From Mytilinidion resinicola (Eukaryota; Ascomycota; Dothideomycetes; Mytilinidiales; Mytilinidiaceae): DNA of 64,000 nucleotides. The DNA lies in NCBI RefSeq assembly GCF_010093595.1, contig NW_022985454.1, positions 952,202 through 1,016,201 on the forward strand, in the 5' to 3' direction. Under the pieces are notes generated by a model. It had not been told where the DNA came from. It ran no database searches and saw nothing but the letters and a program-made list of their open reading frames with translations. Positions within the stretch are counted from its first letter, which is position 1. Every line of letters begins with the position of its first letter. The position numbers and the translations under genes were made by a program. This document shows, one piece after another, positions 46,101 to 59,061 of this stretch.

Positions 46101-49100
46101 GCATTGATCATTCCATTCTGCTCCATAGGGGTTGAGCGATAGCCGCGCCAGAGAACACAAGTCCGACGCCAATAAAGGTCGTTGAGGAACCCGCAAAGTC
46201 TTGGAGGAGCGGAGATTCGCTCAACTTGCCGTATGCAAATAATACTTCAAAAGCTTTGCCTCAGTCATGTTCGACTGACTTCCACTTGTTTTTTTGCCGC
46301 CACCAGTAACATCTTTCTTCCGGCTTGAGCTCAATCATGAGAAATAGGTACTCGTCGATGGTTTAACAGAACAGCAAGAGCATCCCAACGCCATTGTGTT
46401 GCAGCGTTACTGATGGGATAATGTTTCATCCACTGAAATAACGACGCTTTTCTGTTCATGACTGGAACACAACCGCCATTCTTATGACATTTGGGACATA
46501 TTTGGCCAGAGACATCGCTGCTTGGCGTCGAATCTCTTTTTGAATCGCAACGGTATCAGCAGGCGGAAGAATGCTAATCCAGAGACACAAGCCGTGAGAG
46601 AACTTCATTCGATCATGCGCTAGTCTTACCTGGAAGCATCTCCACGAATGCTCAGCCAGAAACATGGAAAGACTGCACAGGATTGTTGTTGTCACAGCAG
46701 TTGTAGAAAAGTTCGACGGGGAGCTTCAACCAAGGACATGCCGCTGTTCCATACTGGATTCTCGATAACGCCATGGGGGTATTCCGGCCGAAAGCTCAAT
46801 TTCAGACATGGCGAGGACATTTGCGTATCTTTCGCGCCACCTAGCAGTTCTTACACCCGAGAAAACGCAACCGGGCTCACGGGTCTGCAGGATCGCCTTG
46901 TTTTTGCAACGCTCATACGGTTGCAACCTCACAAAGTCTTGACTTCAACAACAACCGTTGCCTTCACACAAGTCTGCGCACACTTGCTCATAAGTGCGAT
47001 CTTCCGGACATCATGAGAGATCCAGTTGGGTGTGAAATTCCATACGACACCAGTTGGTGACGGTTGATCCAATCAGCCATTGTCAGACGTATTCTGGAAA
47101 TTTGTCATAATTCTAGGAGAAAAGTCATTGCTGATGCCAGTCTGTCCTTATGGATCTAAGGGTCGCACCGATGCCGGAAAAGCACACCGGGGAAAGCTCA
47201 GCCAGAGACATACCGCCGTTCACCTGAATGGTCTTGATAAGATGACTTTGGGATCACTTCGGAGAAAGCTCAACCAGACATAACTTCCGTCTATCCCGAC
47301 TTTGTGCCACCACGCATCATTGTTGATCCCCGGCGTGTTTGGAGAGTTTCTTATACGCTTTCCAGGCACATGGTGCCATCAGAACGCTCTTTTGGAAGTC
47401 GAAACTCGAGAATGGTTGGATCTAAACACAACACCACTTATCATGACGCCTGGTAGACATACGTTTGAATGCGCTAACTTTGAAAGGAATACTCCTACTC
47501 ATGAAATCTGCGTCCACGTAGAATTGGACAGGAATGCTCCCACTCATGAATGCATGTTGGAAGAGTGATTGTAAAGCCATCGTGATGCTTGAGTGGCACT
47601 CTTCCACCCATAATCACTTCCGTTTCGCTAGCTTGACTTCCGCTGAAAGTCCACACATGATGTGTTGCAACGTCTTTTGATACCGCACACAAGTGCCAGA
47701 AACTAACACGCGGACACATCCTGGCAGCTGGCCATAGATCGTGGGTGTCTCCTGGTTTGGCAAAATTCGACCAAACCTACATGACAAGCAAACGCCTATG
47801 AGTTGGCGACACCCGCAGGAGCGCCAGAGACCCACATTCCTGGACAGCATATCTTGTGGCTAACCTCCACGGGGGATCCGCATATGGCCTAGCCATTGAT
47901 GCATTCGATATTCAATACACGGTGGCAGGAGTGCGGACACCAACATGCGTCCTGTTTCTCCGTTTCGTTCGATATTGAGTCCACCAGGAAACCGAGCATG
48001 AGCTTCAAGGATACACGAGGTTTTTAATTTCTCCTTGAATTTGAAAATTCCAGGCTCCAAAATCGTCCGTTCTTCCTTGGATGGTTGAACTCCAACGGAG
48101 AACCACACATTGCGGATCGACGTAATGCGATGTTGATGTACGCAGGTGTCCCAGACGCTACCACTATGAAAATAATTTCATACTGGGCTGGATGATCATA
48201 GGAGTTTTGTCGGCGTATTTTTGTAAGCGCCCGACGCATACCGGCTGGCGGTTAGAGGAGCTGGAAAGAATGCCAGACACGCACATCGAGTTTGTCCAAT
48301 TCGTGATTGAATCTCACAAGGACCCAACGCATGATCCGTTCGATGTCTTCAGCTTGGAGATACTGAGAACGAGTGCCAGAGATCAACATTCACAGGCTAC
48401 CATTGCTGGTTGTAATACATTGTTGACCTCTACAAAGAACGGACCTGTCCCATGGCGTGTCCCCAGGTAGTATAAATTGGGAGGGAATGCCAGACACAGA
48501 CATGATAGTCAGGGTAGTCGATAGTTATTGATACTACCGAGAGTCCACACATTTGTGCACTATTGTGTAGTATTTAAGAGTCTGGACAGGGGCGCCAGGG
48601 ACCAACATGAAGAGATCGTCGTAAGAAGTTGATTTCCACCGGGAGCAAGCACATCACAACTAGAAATTGGTCGATTTTTGGTAGTTGGAGAGCTGGAACA
48701 GGACCGTCGACAGCACCATGCGAGAACCACGAAGTTGGGTATGATCTTCCGCTGGGAACCCACACATACCGGCATGTTCTCACCGACTCATCGGAGATAC
48801 TGGACTGGGATTTTACTCCAACATAACAAATACCAGTATTTGGGCATTGACTTTCACCGAAGTCCACGCATTGTTTCCTATTACGATCTGGATTGAAAAC
48901 GCCTAAGCTCGCGGCTAGTCCTCTCCCACGACCCGACCACATTCCCCACCTACACATCGGCGTCTGCGTCGTCTATCGTTGGGATACATCCAAACTCGCT
49001 TCTTCCTCTTCCATGTCATAGTATCTAGAAAAGATGTTGATAGATTGTCGATACCCACAGGGCAACCCACCATGAAGGCTCCAGTTTGGTTTTTTCCAAT

Positions 49101-49800
49101 CGTGGGAGACACCAACCAACCTCGCCTCTCCCTCCCATGGAGACAGGCTTCAATATTTCTTCAAACAATTCCGACAACGACCAGAAACCCGCATACGTTG
49201 ATGTCTAGTAATGTTTTGAAACCCCTTCTCAAGCTTCCCGAGTGCCCCCCAACCCATCGGTCCGGTAGTTTCGAAGTTCTTAATGGCGCGATGCCGATTT
49301 CCAACCAGAGCCCACATATCGTTGTGCAGACCGACGTTCTTGGAAATACCTCCAGCAACCCCGGTACTAGCCATCAAATGATCCGTTTGCGTAGTTGATA
49401 CAATATCGATCCCACAAGGAATACAAACGTGGACCACGTCGCTTTGTGTTGGTGTACCCCAAGCACGCACCGCCCTACCTATCAAGGTGGACGCCAGGTA
49501 AAGTTGAACACCTCCCCACCAACACCCACACATTCCCAGAATCTGCCAACCTTGTTGAAACACCCCAACCTCCCACCCACCTCCGCATAAGAGTAAACCA
49601 CTACGCTCTTGGCACCAACAACGCCCACCAAACCCAACACGCTCCGGTCATTCAGCACTGGCTTGTGGTTGTTCCTTTCAAAGCCCTCACCCCTCACCCC
49701 TCCCACTCCCATGGCAGGACTCCCAAGTTTATTTTCTCCAAAGTCCAACCTCAGACTGCCCTGAAGAGCCATCCTCAAACCCGGGCGACGCCCTTCTCTT
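43160..49800. repeat. Degenerate tandem-repeat region (unit about 45-75 bp), gene-free
   Basis: No gene is supported in about 6.6 kb. A recurring plus-strand core, roughly GCTCARCCAGAGACAT, appears near 46506, 46579, 46655, 46730 and 47201-47272 with about 72-bp spacing. A GGAATRCTCCYACTCATGAA pair at 47486 and 47531 is 45 bp apart. Variants with GCCAGAGACNNACAT and AGTCCACACAT alternate through 47.6-48.9 kb. At 49.4-49.7 kb the core changes to the TTGAACACC/CCCACAC form of the array at 14.9-15.4 kb. Short minus frames carry matching 15-24-residue periodic peptides (for example FLVSALKE and FLVSILKE), so a decayed repeat-protein origin is possible. Confidence 0.65.
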
Positions 49801-50442
49801 GTACCCCGTCCCCAGCGATCCTCGGAGCTCTGTGCACCCGGGTTTCGGCGACGATTCCGCTGCGGGACACGTATGGGAACACGACGGGGTCATTTGACAT
49901 GGAAAACTGAGAAAGAATGACAGCACGGGGAGATGGGAGTGGCCAATTGGGGTTTGCGGATGGGATGGAGACGGGCGGAGACGGGGAGGAAAGGGTGAAA
50001 AGGGGGGTATGTGGGTGGCATTGATGTTGCGGTGAGGGAGGATACGGGGGTGAGAGGAGGGAAGTAGCTAATTGATGAGTTTGAAGAAGTAAATCCGCTG
50101 TCCGAAAGCCACCGATGAGCACGAGGTATGAAATGATGTACTACTTACCACGAAAACAGGAGCAGAACTAGCCAACCCGGCGCAGCGTGTGTCAGGAGTC
50201 CGACATGTGATGACAGCACCAACGGCTCGAAGCCCCTGAAGAAGAGCCGATTCATATTGCCCGACTCACCGCTACGAATATGCTGCCCAATCCCCACGCA
50301 ATCATATGCCAAAATGCCACCACATGACGCGCTTTATTCCGCGAACGCCCTCAAATGCCACACACGCCGCTTAAACGCTATCACATGCAGCGTAACCCGT
50401 TCCGTCGCCCTCTTTTTCCCCTATGAACATCCAATGGCAGAT
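49801..50442. other. Intergenic, 3' of AFG1-like gene
   Basis: Only low-complexity C/T-rich frames; nothing recognisable. Confidence 0.5.
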
Positions 50443-52287
50443 CTACAGCGTATCCTCCCGCCAGCGACTCCTCACGCGATCCCACCCCTCCTTCTCCTTC
50501 AGGCCCCCTTTGTTCTCCAACCCCATTCCTCTCTCCACCCACTCCCGTCCCCCCATCTCACTTAGCCGACTCAGGGCTCTTGCAAATGCAAAGCGTTCTT
50601 CATCTCCGGAGAACAGCGACGAGTTCTTGAGCATACTCATGTTCATCCCCAGATCATCCATCAAGTGTCGCATGACATCACTCACGTCCTCGTTCTCATC
50701 ACTTTTCGGGATGGAGCCATCAGACTGCCCGCCCTTCATCGCGTCATCGAGCTCGTTGTGGCTGAGGAAGAGCTCGGACAGGGGCACGGCGGTGGTGAGG
50801 ACGAGCTTGGCGCGGGACTCGTAGACGGCGTCGATGAAGGTGATGAAACGCCGTGCTAGATCTCGGCTCCGCGTGTCCATCCCCGGGACGTCGGTAACGA
50901 TGAAGGCCTCGTAGTGCCGCATCAGCTCGAGGTAGTCGGCGGCGCCTGTGGCACGTCGAATGATCTGGTCGAAGGTGAACATGGCGGCTTTCCCGCTGGC
51001 TTTGGCGACTTCGATGTCGCGGCCCCATACTTGATGCACGGCGTGGTGAGGAGGGTCGTTTTCAAGATCGCCGAGAAAGCGGAACCAGCGCTCCGCGTGC
51101 GTTTTCGCGGCCGCGTCGAGAGGGTGGTGGTATACGCCTGAGGGTGGGCGGGGGATGCGGCGGTAGTCGGTTTCCGAGTCAAGGTTTAGGACGCGAAGGC
51201 GGGATTTGAGCAGGTTGATTGCGGGGATGAAGCTCTCGCGTTGGATGCCGTTTTTGTAAAGGTCGTCTGGGTGGCGGTTGGAAGTTGTTACGAGAACGAC
51301 GCCGTGTGACATGAGGGATTCGATGAGACTGGGGGAGTTAGTATCATTTCTCAATTTGGCTAAGAGTACCGAAAGTCGTCGAAAGTAGAATGTGAGATGA
51401 TAATAGCGTACCGCCTCAGTATCATAGCATCAGCTACGTCCGTACATTGAAATTCATCAAAACACAATACGCTGCTCTTGCTGGCAATATCCGCTGCTAC
51501 GAATGGGATCGCGTCAAACTCGTTCCCGTACTTCATGTGAACTTTATGCACCTCCCTGTGGACACCCTGCATGAAGTTGAGAAAGTGTATCCTCGTTTTC
51601 GCTTTGATGTTCGGAGGTAGGGTATCATAGAAGAGGTCCATGAGCATAGTCTTTCCACTCCCGACATCACCGTACATGTATAGGCCTTTTGGTAGGAGAT
51701 CTGATATAGGCGGGAGCTTGATTTGTGTCGGAGATGAGGAGAATAAGGAACCGAAGAACGACTTCTTCGGTTGAAGCGACTCGATGGTCGGATGGACCAC
51801 TTTGGGTGGGCTGTATTTGGAGAGCATCTCGTGGAGGTCCTCGAGGTTTTGAACGATTCCTGAAAGGCTATATTACTTCTGGGCCCTATGTTGTGGATAC
51901 ATGAAAGCAAGGCGTACCTCGTTGGTGCTCGTCCTCCTTCAACCGTCCAGACTCAACGCGGTCATTGTACTCGGCCACGGGCCCCCATGACTTGGTGTTT
52001 CCTGCAAGGATACTTAGCGAGGCACTTTCCTATAATGTGGCATTCGCAAGACACGCACTCTGCGGTGACGTTGCGAGTCCCCTCCACGCAGTGGGGGCAA
52101 ATACTCTGGGCAGCGTCCTCCTCTGCAAGCCACTCCCAGGCACGGTAGGAGCCCAACGACGTGTCTCCAGGCGCGAAATTCTCACACAACTCGAACATAG
52201 TGTCCTCCGACGCTCGTAAGTCCTCTGCGAACGGTGGGCGGCTCGTAGGAGGACTCGAAAGCCTTGGAGGGCGTCGGTCGAGGCCAT
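50443..52287 (-). CDS. AFG1: AFG1-like mitochondrial AAA+ ATPase
   Basis: A four-exon model (introns 51329-51411, 51860-51917, 52002-52058) gives 548 residues. AFG1/LACE1 ATPases act at the mitochondrial inner membrane in turnover of respiratory-chain subunits. Seen: a basic presequence ending near RGLATSPQ (about residues 1-76), YNDRVESGRLKEDEHQRGIV, Walker A GDVGSGKT, VLCFDEFQCTDVADAMILRR (Walker B and sensor region), VVLVTTSNRHPDDLYKNGIQR, and the C-terminal ARRFITFIDAVYE. The Walker A exon joins to the next at R|R-LIESLMSHG. Start at 52287 is the first ATG before the presequence. Confidence 0.93.
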
Positions 52288-53502
52288 GGTGGGGTGAGAA
52301 AAGCGCGACAAAGCAAGGAGGTTCACAAGGGATGCTACCAGGGTATCATGACACGTAAACGGGATTGTGAGGCAAAATAATGCATGCAATTATTTACAAG
52401 ACGTGACGAACGTGGTGGTGACTTCGGAATGAAATCTTGCGGGAGCGAGTTCGGCAACCTCCCTCGGCTTTTTGGTCCCGCGTCTCTCTGATTGGATGGA
52501 GCATCCTGCACCTGTCGTATGCTCTTCACGTCTGTCGACTCCACACGAAGTCATTCGGCGGGTCAGGTACGGGCTCTCGATGACCGGGTCCAGAAGATGG
52601 ACGGCAGCGGAGAGAAGTGCGAGCGCGGGGTGCAGAAGGTGCCATACCGGGCCGTCATGGCTGTCTTCTCCAGGATAATCGGGGAATCTTACCTATTTTT
52701 CTGAGGACTCTTGGGGGCCACTCCTCGAAGTGCTTCAAAACCCCAAAATCTTACGATGCGTGGAAATGCCAACTATTGGAAATCGGAGTAGTCCCACCGA
52801 ATTACCGCAGACGGCATCAGCCAGAATTGCACATCAGAACACGAACGCCCGAATGTCAGCGCATGGAGGTCAGCAGGATGCACTGTCTTACATGTGAAAA
52901 TGCCTCATGTATATTGCTCTCAGATATTGCTCTCAGTATTCGTCGCACGTGCGGCGCAGAGACATGTGTTGCTAGTACTCCAGCAAGTTGGTGGATATTA
53001 TTCAGCGCATCAAAAGAAAACAACCGCACCGAAGGCCTGCAGTGAAGATCGCGCCAGAACGACAACCTGGAAGAGAACCCCACGTGGTCCCCGCTTTCAC
53101 GCAGGAGGCGGCGCTTCTTTTGACCTCGCGAGATGGTGAACGGCCTCAGAGCACCGGCGCCCATGAGGACGTGGCGGCCAGGGACGTTGCCAGCCACCCA
53201 GCCTCTTGACCTCATCTGTCGCGATGCCTCGGCCGGCGTCCGAGACCCTGCCCAGCTTGGAGCCTTTAGATGGGCCCTTCAGTCCTCAGCGTGGCGGCCA
53301 TACAGGCGCCAGACTACTCTGACTACAACTTCTTCCCTTACCCCATTACCCCATTACCCCGTCTTTTACGTTTGCGTTCCTTTCCGCCGGCAGCTCCCAA
53401 ACCTGGCCAGCTTCAGACACGCCATCTAGCGGGACTTAGTCCGACTTACGTTGGCACGGGGCGATCGCAGTTTGTACGGGGGACTTGGCGGCGTACAAAA
53501 CA
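52288..53502. other. Intergenic between AFG1-like gene and aminotransferase
   Basis: Frames up to about 140 codons exist on both strands without domains. A short ATTGCTCTCAGA direct repeat lies at 52913-52936. No RNA gene is recognised. Confidence 0.5.
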
Positions 53503-54967
53503 ATGTCTCAGCACACCTATCCGACCAGCGCACCCCCGTCCCACTCCTCTGACTCCTCTAAACTGCGACTCTCTCAGCTCTCCTCACAGCTATCTCCAAT
53601 GGCCTCCACACACTTCGACGCCGATGTCGTGCCGCACGCGCCCGAAGACCCTCTCTTCGGCTTGATGGCCGCGTACCGCAACGACACCTTTGACAAGAAG
53701 GTTGATCTCGGTATTGGAGCTTACAGAGACAACAACGCGAAGCCCTGGGTTCTGCCCGTCGTCAAGAAGGTGCGCTAGAGCTTGCTTCAGCTTGGATGAG
53801 CGTCCTGAGCTGCCTGGGTTGAGTTCTGCTGACACGTCTTGAGTCAGGCCGATGAGGCGCTTCGGACCGACCCCGACTTCAACCATGAATACCTCCCGAT
53901 TGCCGGCCTTGCCAACTTCACAAATGCCTCGCAGAAGTTGGTACTGGGTGCAGACAGCCCCGCTATTAGGGAGAAACGGGTGAGTCTGCCGCTTGATCCG
54001 CAAGGCGGCCAGGGCTGATAGTGTGTTTCCCCAGGTCTGCACCGTCCAGACCGTCTCTGGAACAGGTGCCGTGCATCTGGGAGCCCTCTTCCTCTCCAAA
54101 TTCTACGCCGGCCGTACCGCCTACTTCTCGGATCCAACCTGGGTCAACCACCACCAGATCTTCACCAACGTCCACATCCCAATCGCCACATACCCATACT
54201 TCTCAGCCCAGACCAAGGGCCTTGACTTCGAGGGAATGCTGGACACAATTGGCAAGGCCGCAGAGGGCAGCATAATACTCCTCCACTCATGTGCACACAA
54301 CCCCACAGGAGTAGACCCTACACAAGAGCAATGGAAGGAGATCAGCAGGGTTATGAAGGAAAAGAAGCTCTTCCCCTTCTTCGATTCCGCATACCAAGGC
54401 TTTGCATCTGGCGACCTGAACAAAGACGCATGGGCGATTCGATACTTTATCGAGCAGGGCTTCGAGCTCTGCATTGCCCAGAGTTACTCCAAGAACTTGG
54501 GACTCTATGGAGAGCGTGCCGGCAACTTCCATTTCGTGACGGGCGCATCCTCGGATGCTGAGTCAACAATTTCCCGAATTGCATCCCAACTTGCAATTAT
54601 CCAGCGCTCGGAAATCAGCAACCCCCCTGCCTATGGTGCGCGCGTTGCATCGGCTATTCTCAATGACCAGGCCCTTTTCGCGCAATGGGAAGAGGATCTT
54701 CGTACCATGTCCGGCCGCATTATCGAGATGCGGAATCACCTGCGAAGTAAGCTTGAGGAGATGGGCACCCCCGGAACCTGGAACCACATCACCGATCAGA
54801 TTGGGATGTTCAGCTACACCGGCCTTACCGAGAAGCAAGTCTTGAAGATTCGCGGGGAAGCTCACGTCTATATGACTAAGAACGGCCGAATTTCGATGGC
54901 TGGATTGAATACAAAGAACATTGACTACTTCGCCGAGGCGGTTGACAAGGTCGTCAGAGAGACTTGA
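53503..54967 (+). CDS. AAT2: Aspartate aminotransferase
   Basis: A three-exon model (introns 53770-53847 and 53980-54034) gives 443 residues. This PLP enzyme interconverts aspartate/2-oxoglutarate and oxaloacetate/glutamate. Seen: APEDPLFGL, DLGIGAYRDNNAKPWVLPVVKK, SGTGAVHLGALF, SCAHNPTGVDPT, the PLP Lys in SYSKNLGLYGERAG, and RISMAGLN near the end. The core is closest to the cytosolic/peroxisomal form by eye. From the ATG at 53503 a Ser/His/Gln-rich extension of 32 residues precedes a second in-frame ATG (53599, MASTHFDADVVP) that matches the usual start. Two products with different location are possible. Confidence 0.94.
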
Positions 54968-55661
54968 CTTCCCTTGTTTTGTACCAGGGGGAGCTAAGTT
55001 GGTCTGTTACCAGGCGTCATCGGATGGTTCCGGGGCTTGCTTGGTTGGGTCGGGCTAATTTCCTACTGTACGATACTCCTCTGGTAGGCTTCTGCATTAC
55101 GGCCTAACGCTATAGACTTGGACGTCATGGCCCACATTTCAGAACTTGGTGTGCACTGTAGAATCACGATTCTCTTCTCATTGCTGAACGGCGACCGATA
55201 GGCCAACTGACGGGCACACATGCAAAAGTTGCGCTGATGGACTTAGCTATGCCGATTTATGTCTGCTACGAACTCAACGCTAGTCGCCTGGAAACCGCCA
55301 GATGTATAACGCGACGCCTGGAGAACGCTTCTGAACCAGTATTTCGTCGTGTCGCATTGCCTGCATAGTGGTAGACGTGAAGCCATCTGACGTCTCCTTC
55401 GGGAGCAGTTGCCGTGGAGAGCAGCCGTTCCTTCCTCACAGCACAGCACGCCTCGCACTTTCCAACTTGTCGTGGCCTGCCATCCTTTCCGCCTCTCTCA
55501 TCTTGCTTCCGTGCCCCCTCCACACTGCACCTCTTCGCACATCTGCGCCGTGCACTGCTTCGCGGCCATCCAGGCGTCCTAACTTCGTCTTGCCCTGCCC
55601 GCGGTGACGTCTATTCTGACCACATACCTCAACGGCATTCACCGAAAGAGCACAGCAGCGT
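54968..55661. other. Intergenic, no gene seen
   Basis: 3' flank of the aminotransferase and promoter of the prenyltransferase; no recognisable site. Confidence 0.5.
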
Positions 55662-57834
55662 ATGACGTATCCAACGCAAACCTCGCAGCCTCCCCACGAA
55701 CTTCCCGCGAAGATGACTTCGCCTTGGTGGAATCGCAAGTCGGCCTCGCCCTCGCCCAGCGACGGAGCAGACGAGTTAGGCAAGGCCTCCCGATTGAGCC
55801 TCCGCCATCGTCGTTCCGAGCTGCCTGTCCCCAAGGGCCTGCAGACTGGCACGAGGCTCAAGAGGTTCCTGTAAGAGTCATCGCATCTTCTCTCTCTTTC
55901 GAAGTCTTACCATCGTCTAGTTCGTCGAAGGCTCTGCGCCAGGAGTCTCCTGTAAGTTCTGTTTCTTCGCATATGCTTGCCGAACCCCGCCCACCCTAGA
56001 AGTTTCCTGTGGACTAGGATCCTCTCTCAAATATATCTCCTGGCGTACCTATCACCTCTTGCCCTTACCTGCACGATAGTAACACCTTTCCGGTGTTTGT
56101 CTCTCCTTCCCAAGACGCCCCTTGGTGCAAGCTGCAGCGAGATTCATTTCAGAAATGCGTCCCCCTGGTACTGATAGCCGTCAGGGAGTCGAATCAGATC
56201 CTTCCTACAACACCAACATACCCGATCCGAACGAGAACTTTGCCAGCATTCCCGCCGTTGACGGACCTTCAGACAGCCCCAACGTCATGGGCCCTCAACC
56301 AGCAGTCAAAGGCCATGAGCTCATTGCGCGACCTCGCGTAGATTCTTCCCTCCCAGACTACACTTTCGAGAAGTTTCCAGCCGAGGATACTCCAAAGACG
56401 GACAATGCTTCAGCGAGGCCAGCCTGCGCTGCAATGAGGCCCAAAGTTCGTGATGCCACCCCTCCAGGCAACTCAACCATTGAGCTTGTCAAACACATTG
56501 GATCCAGGGTTCTCGGCGTCATCGATGATGGAGACTCTGCTGTCTTCGCCCAGCGTATCAGCACTAGGAAGCTAGTGGACCGTATTCCTGTCAGAGATGC
56601 CATTGCCATGGGCCTCGGTTTCCAGAATTCAAGCCAGGAATACTGGTGGAACGGCCTCACTCCCATCATCGAGAACCTTATGATCAAAGCACAATACCCA
56701 GACTATCTCAAATATGCATACCTTGCATTCATTGCCAAGTTCATTCTTCCATCTCTTGGCTCCCACAGCGGCAAGCAACCGGCTCCCCCCAAAATCACTC
56801 ACGACAGGTGCACCCTCGAGCCAAGCCTGAACATCTCAAAGTCCGGCCTCAGCGTCCGCTTCACCATCGAGCCTCGCGGCCCCTTCGCCGGCCTACCCCA
56901 AGACCCCTTCGGTCAACACCAAGGCCGCAAGCTCTTCGATGAGATCTTCGCCTCGTCCCCGCTCGCGACCACTATCGATAGCACGCTCTTCAACCACTTC
57001 GCCAACGAGTTCTGGGTCCCGCCCTCCGCCGCTTCTACCATAGATGTCCCCCCCGAGCGCATGCCCCCCCAATGCCAACTCGCCTTCGACCTACACCGCA
57101 CCAAACCCTCCATCGGTGTCAAGGCCTACTTCATTCCTCGCATGAAATCTCTCCTCGGATCCTCAACCCCGCAGAACATCGCCTTCGATGCCATCGCGCG
57201 CGCCCCTTCCGCCGACACCCTCGGTCCCGCCTTCTCCATCCTGACAGCCTACATGTCATCGCTTCCGGAATCTCGCAAGTGCAGCGTCCAGATGATTGCC
57301 ATCGACTGCACCTGCCCCGCCACCGCCCGCGTCAAGGCCTACGTCAAGCCCGGCATCGGCGTCGCCGTCAGCATGACGAACATCTGCGACATGTACACCC
57401 TCGGCGGCCGCCTGTGCTCCAAGACCACCGCCGAGGGCCTTGAGGTGCTCCGCTCCATCCTTCCCCTCCTCCTCGATGCCGAGGACGAAGACCCGGACAC
57501 TCTCCTGACTCGCCCGCTGCTCATGCACCATCACGCCGGCATCGTTGCGAGCTACGAACTCATGCCTGGCGCGCCGGAGCCCGAGGTCAAGTTCTACGTC
57601 CCCGTGTGGGCCTATGTGCGCAATGACAGGGTTGTGGCGGAGAACCTGACGCGGATTTTTCGTCGCTTTGGGTGGGACACGCATGCGGTGAGGTATGCGC
57701 TCGAGTTTGAGGCCATGTTTGAGGGGCAGCTGGGCAAGGCGGGCAGGCATTGTTATGTGTCGTTTGCGTGGACCGAGGCAAGGGGCGCGTATGTGACGGT
57801 GTATTATAGCCCGGGGGTTGGGGTGGTGGAGTAG
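55662..57834 (+). CDS. DMATS-type aromatic prenyltransferase
   Basis: The ABBA-fold prenyltransferase core is in one exon. Seen: SSQEYWWNGLTPII, a Phe/Tyr-rich stretch, LSVRFTIEPRGPF, a KAYFIPRMKS strand, RVKAYVKPGIG, EVKFYVPVWAYVRND, and HCYVSFAWTEARGAYVTVYYSPG. These Arg/Lys/Tyr strands bind the prenyl diphosphate in DMATS enzymes, which attach dimethylallyl groups to Trp or related aromatic substrates. The 5' part is uncertain. Exons 55662-55870 and 55921-55951 can be joined to 56185 (629 residues, last join less certain), or translation may start at the ATG at 56155 (559 residues). Either way about 150-200 residues precede the catalytic core, longer than usual. No other secondary-metabolism gene is adjacent. 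Confidence 0.85.
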
Positions 57835-58780
57835 AGTGGTTTGAATAGAGAGAGAGGGGGGGAGAGGGGAAGGGGAGCGTGTGGTCAACCATCTGTCCAG
57901 ACACGAACCAGAGAGAGGGTAAGAGAGTAATGGGTTTGTGGATTATGGGTATCGGGGTTGAGATTCTGATGGGCTCTCTGTGCTGTTCGTTTTGCGGTGG
58001 TATGGTTCTCGTCTCGTATGGTTAGAGGGGGACTTTGGGGGCTGGAACTGTTCTTTCGCTTTACATGATTGTCACAGCATGGTTAGGCTTTTCTGCTAAA
58101 AGGTAGATCCAATAAACATCATTTCAAAAACTCTTTTGTTTATTTGCGATTTTATGAGGTCTTTACTATGTAGTGAGAGAATTGCAGTGGTTGGGCACTA
58201 TATTGAGTCGATCACGTGTGTGGTTGACTTCTTCTGAGCGGGTGGGTATAAATTGCAAAATTGATCCGGGGTTTTTAGGTCATAGGAGGATTCGGGTTCG
58301 GGTTGGTTGATCAAACCACAGTGTCGACACGGCTGCATAGTGCCTGGAAGCCTGGCTGCTCGAAATCGGGTGGAAAACAAACCCATGGTGGTTTGGAGTG
58401 TGGAGGGGATCAAAAACCTTACGGCGAGAGTTTCATGTGTGTGGTAGGGACTTCGCCTTGAAGATGATGATGGGCTTCTCGAGCCGGCTGGAAATGGTGG
58501 GTTTCGCCGCGAATGGATTGCAGCTGGTTGTCGGCGTACTTAGGGGGGCTGCCGTGCTGGAGTTTAAGGGGAGGATGGTAAGCTCGATGTCGTATTGTAG
58601 TGGTGCTGGGTGCTGATAATCGTTTGAAGAATTGGATACTTATCGCTGGTGGTCGCCCTATGATTCAGGCTTGAGATGTCCCGTTGAATCTCCTCCAAAC
58701 TCGCTCCGTACTGTGTGTCTTGATGCCCCTTTTCATACCGCTGAGTGCGCATATCGTGCGGTTGATAAGATAGTCCTTCA
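57835..58780. other. Intergenic with element-like remnants
   Basis: GATCACGTG near 58209, GGGTATAAATTG near 58243 and GGGGATCAAAAAC near 58406 look like scattered pieces of the TATA-hairpin unit, but the hairpin block itself is absent here. Confidence 0.4.
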
Positions 58781-58786
58781 ACACAC

Positions 58787-59050
58787 CATCAAGGTTCCCA
58801 CCATCACCACCTAGTCACGTGACCCATCTCTCCAGCGGACGCAACTCCATCAATGAGATGGAGTGGTCCAGTTCAGACCCACCTCCTCCCATTCACCCAG
58901 ATCTCGTAAAGGTTTGATCTCTGACCTCCCAGCACCACTCCATGATTTGTGGTAGTTGGTACTTTTCGACCCACCTCCTCTTCCTCCTTCCATTAGAACT
59001 TGTACGGCGGGGTTTGCACACACCTCCCTCCTACCCACCATCGATACTCT
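58787..59050. repeat. Second copy of the element body block
   Basis: CAACACACCATCAAGGTTCC, GACGCAACTCCATC, CACCACTCCAT and GTGGTAGTTG occur in the same order as at 13.15-13.34 kb, and as there, are followed by a TATA-hairpin copy (E8). Confidence 0.6.
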
Positions 59051-59061
59051 TCATATCCTCT

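Noticed and set aside
57256..57888. Minus-strand frame of 210 codons in the prenyltransferase
   Set aside because: Antisense of GC3-rich coding sequence; no domain and no splice context.
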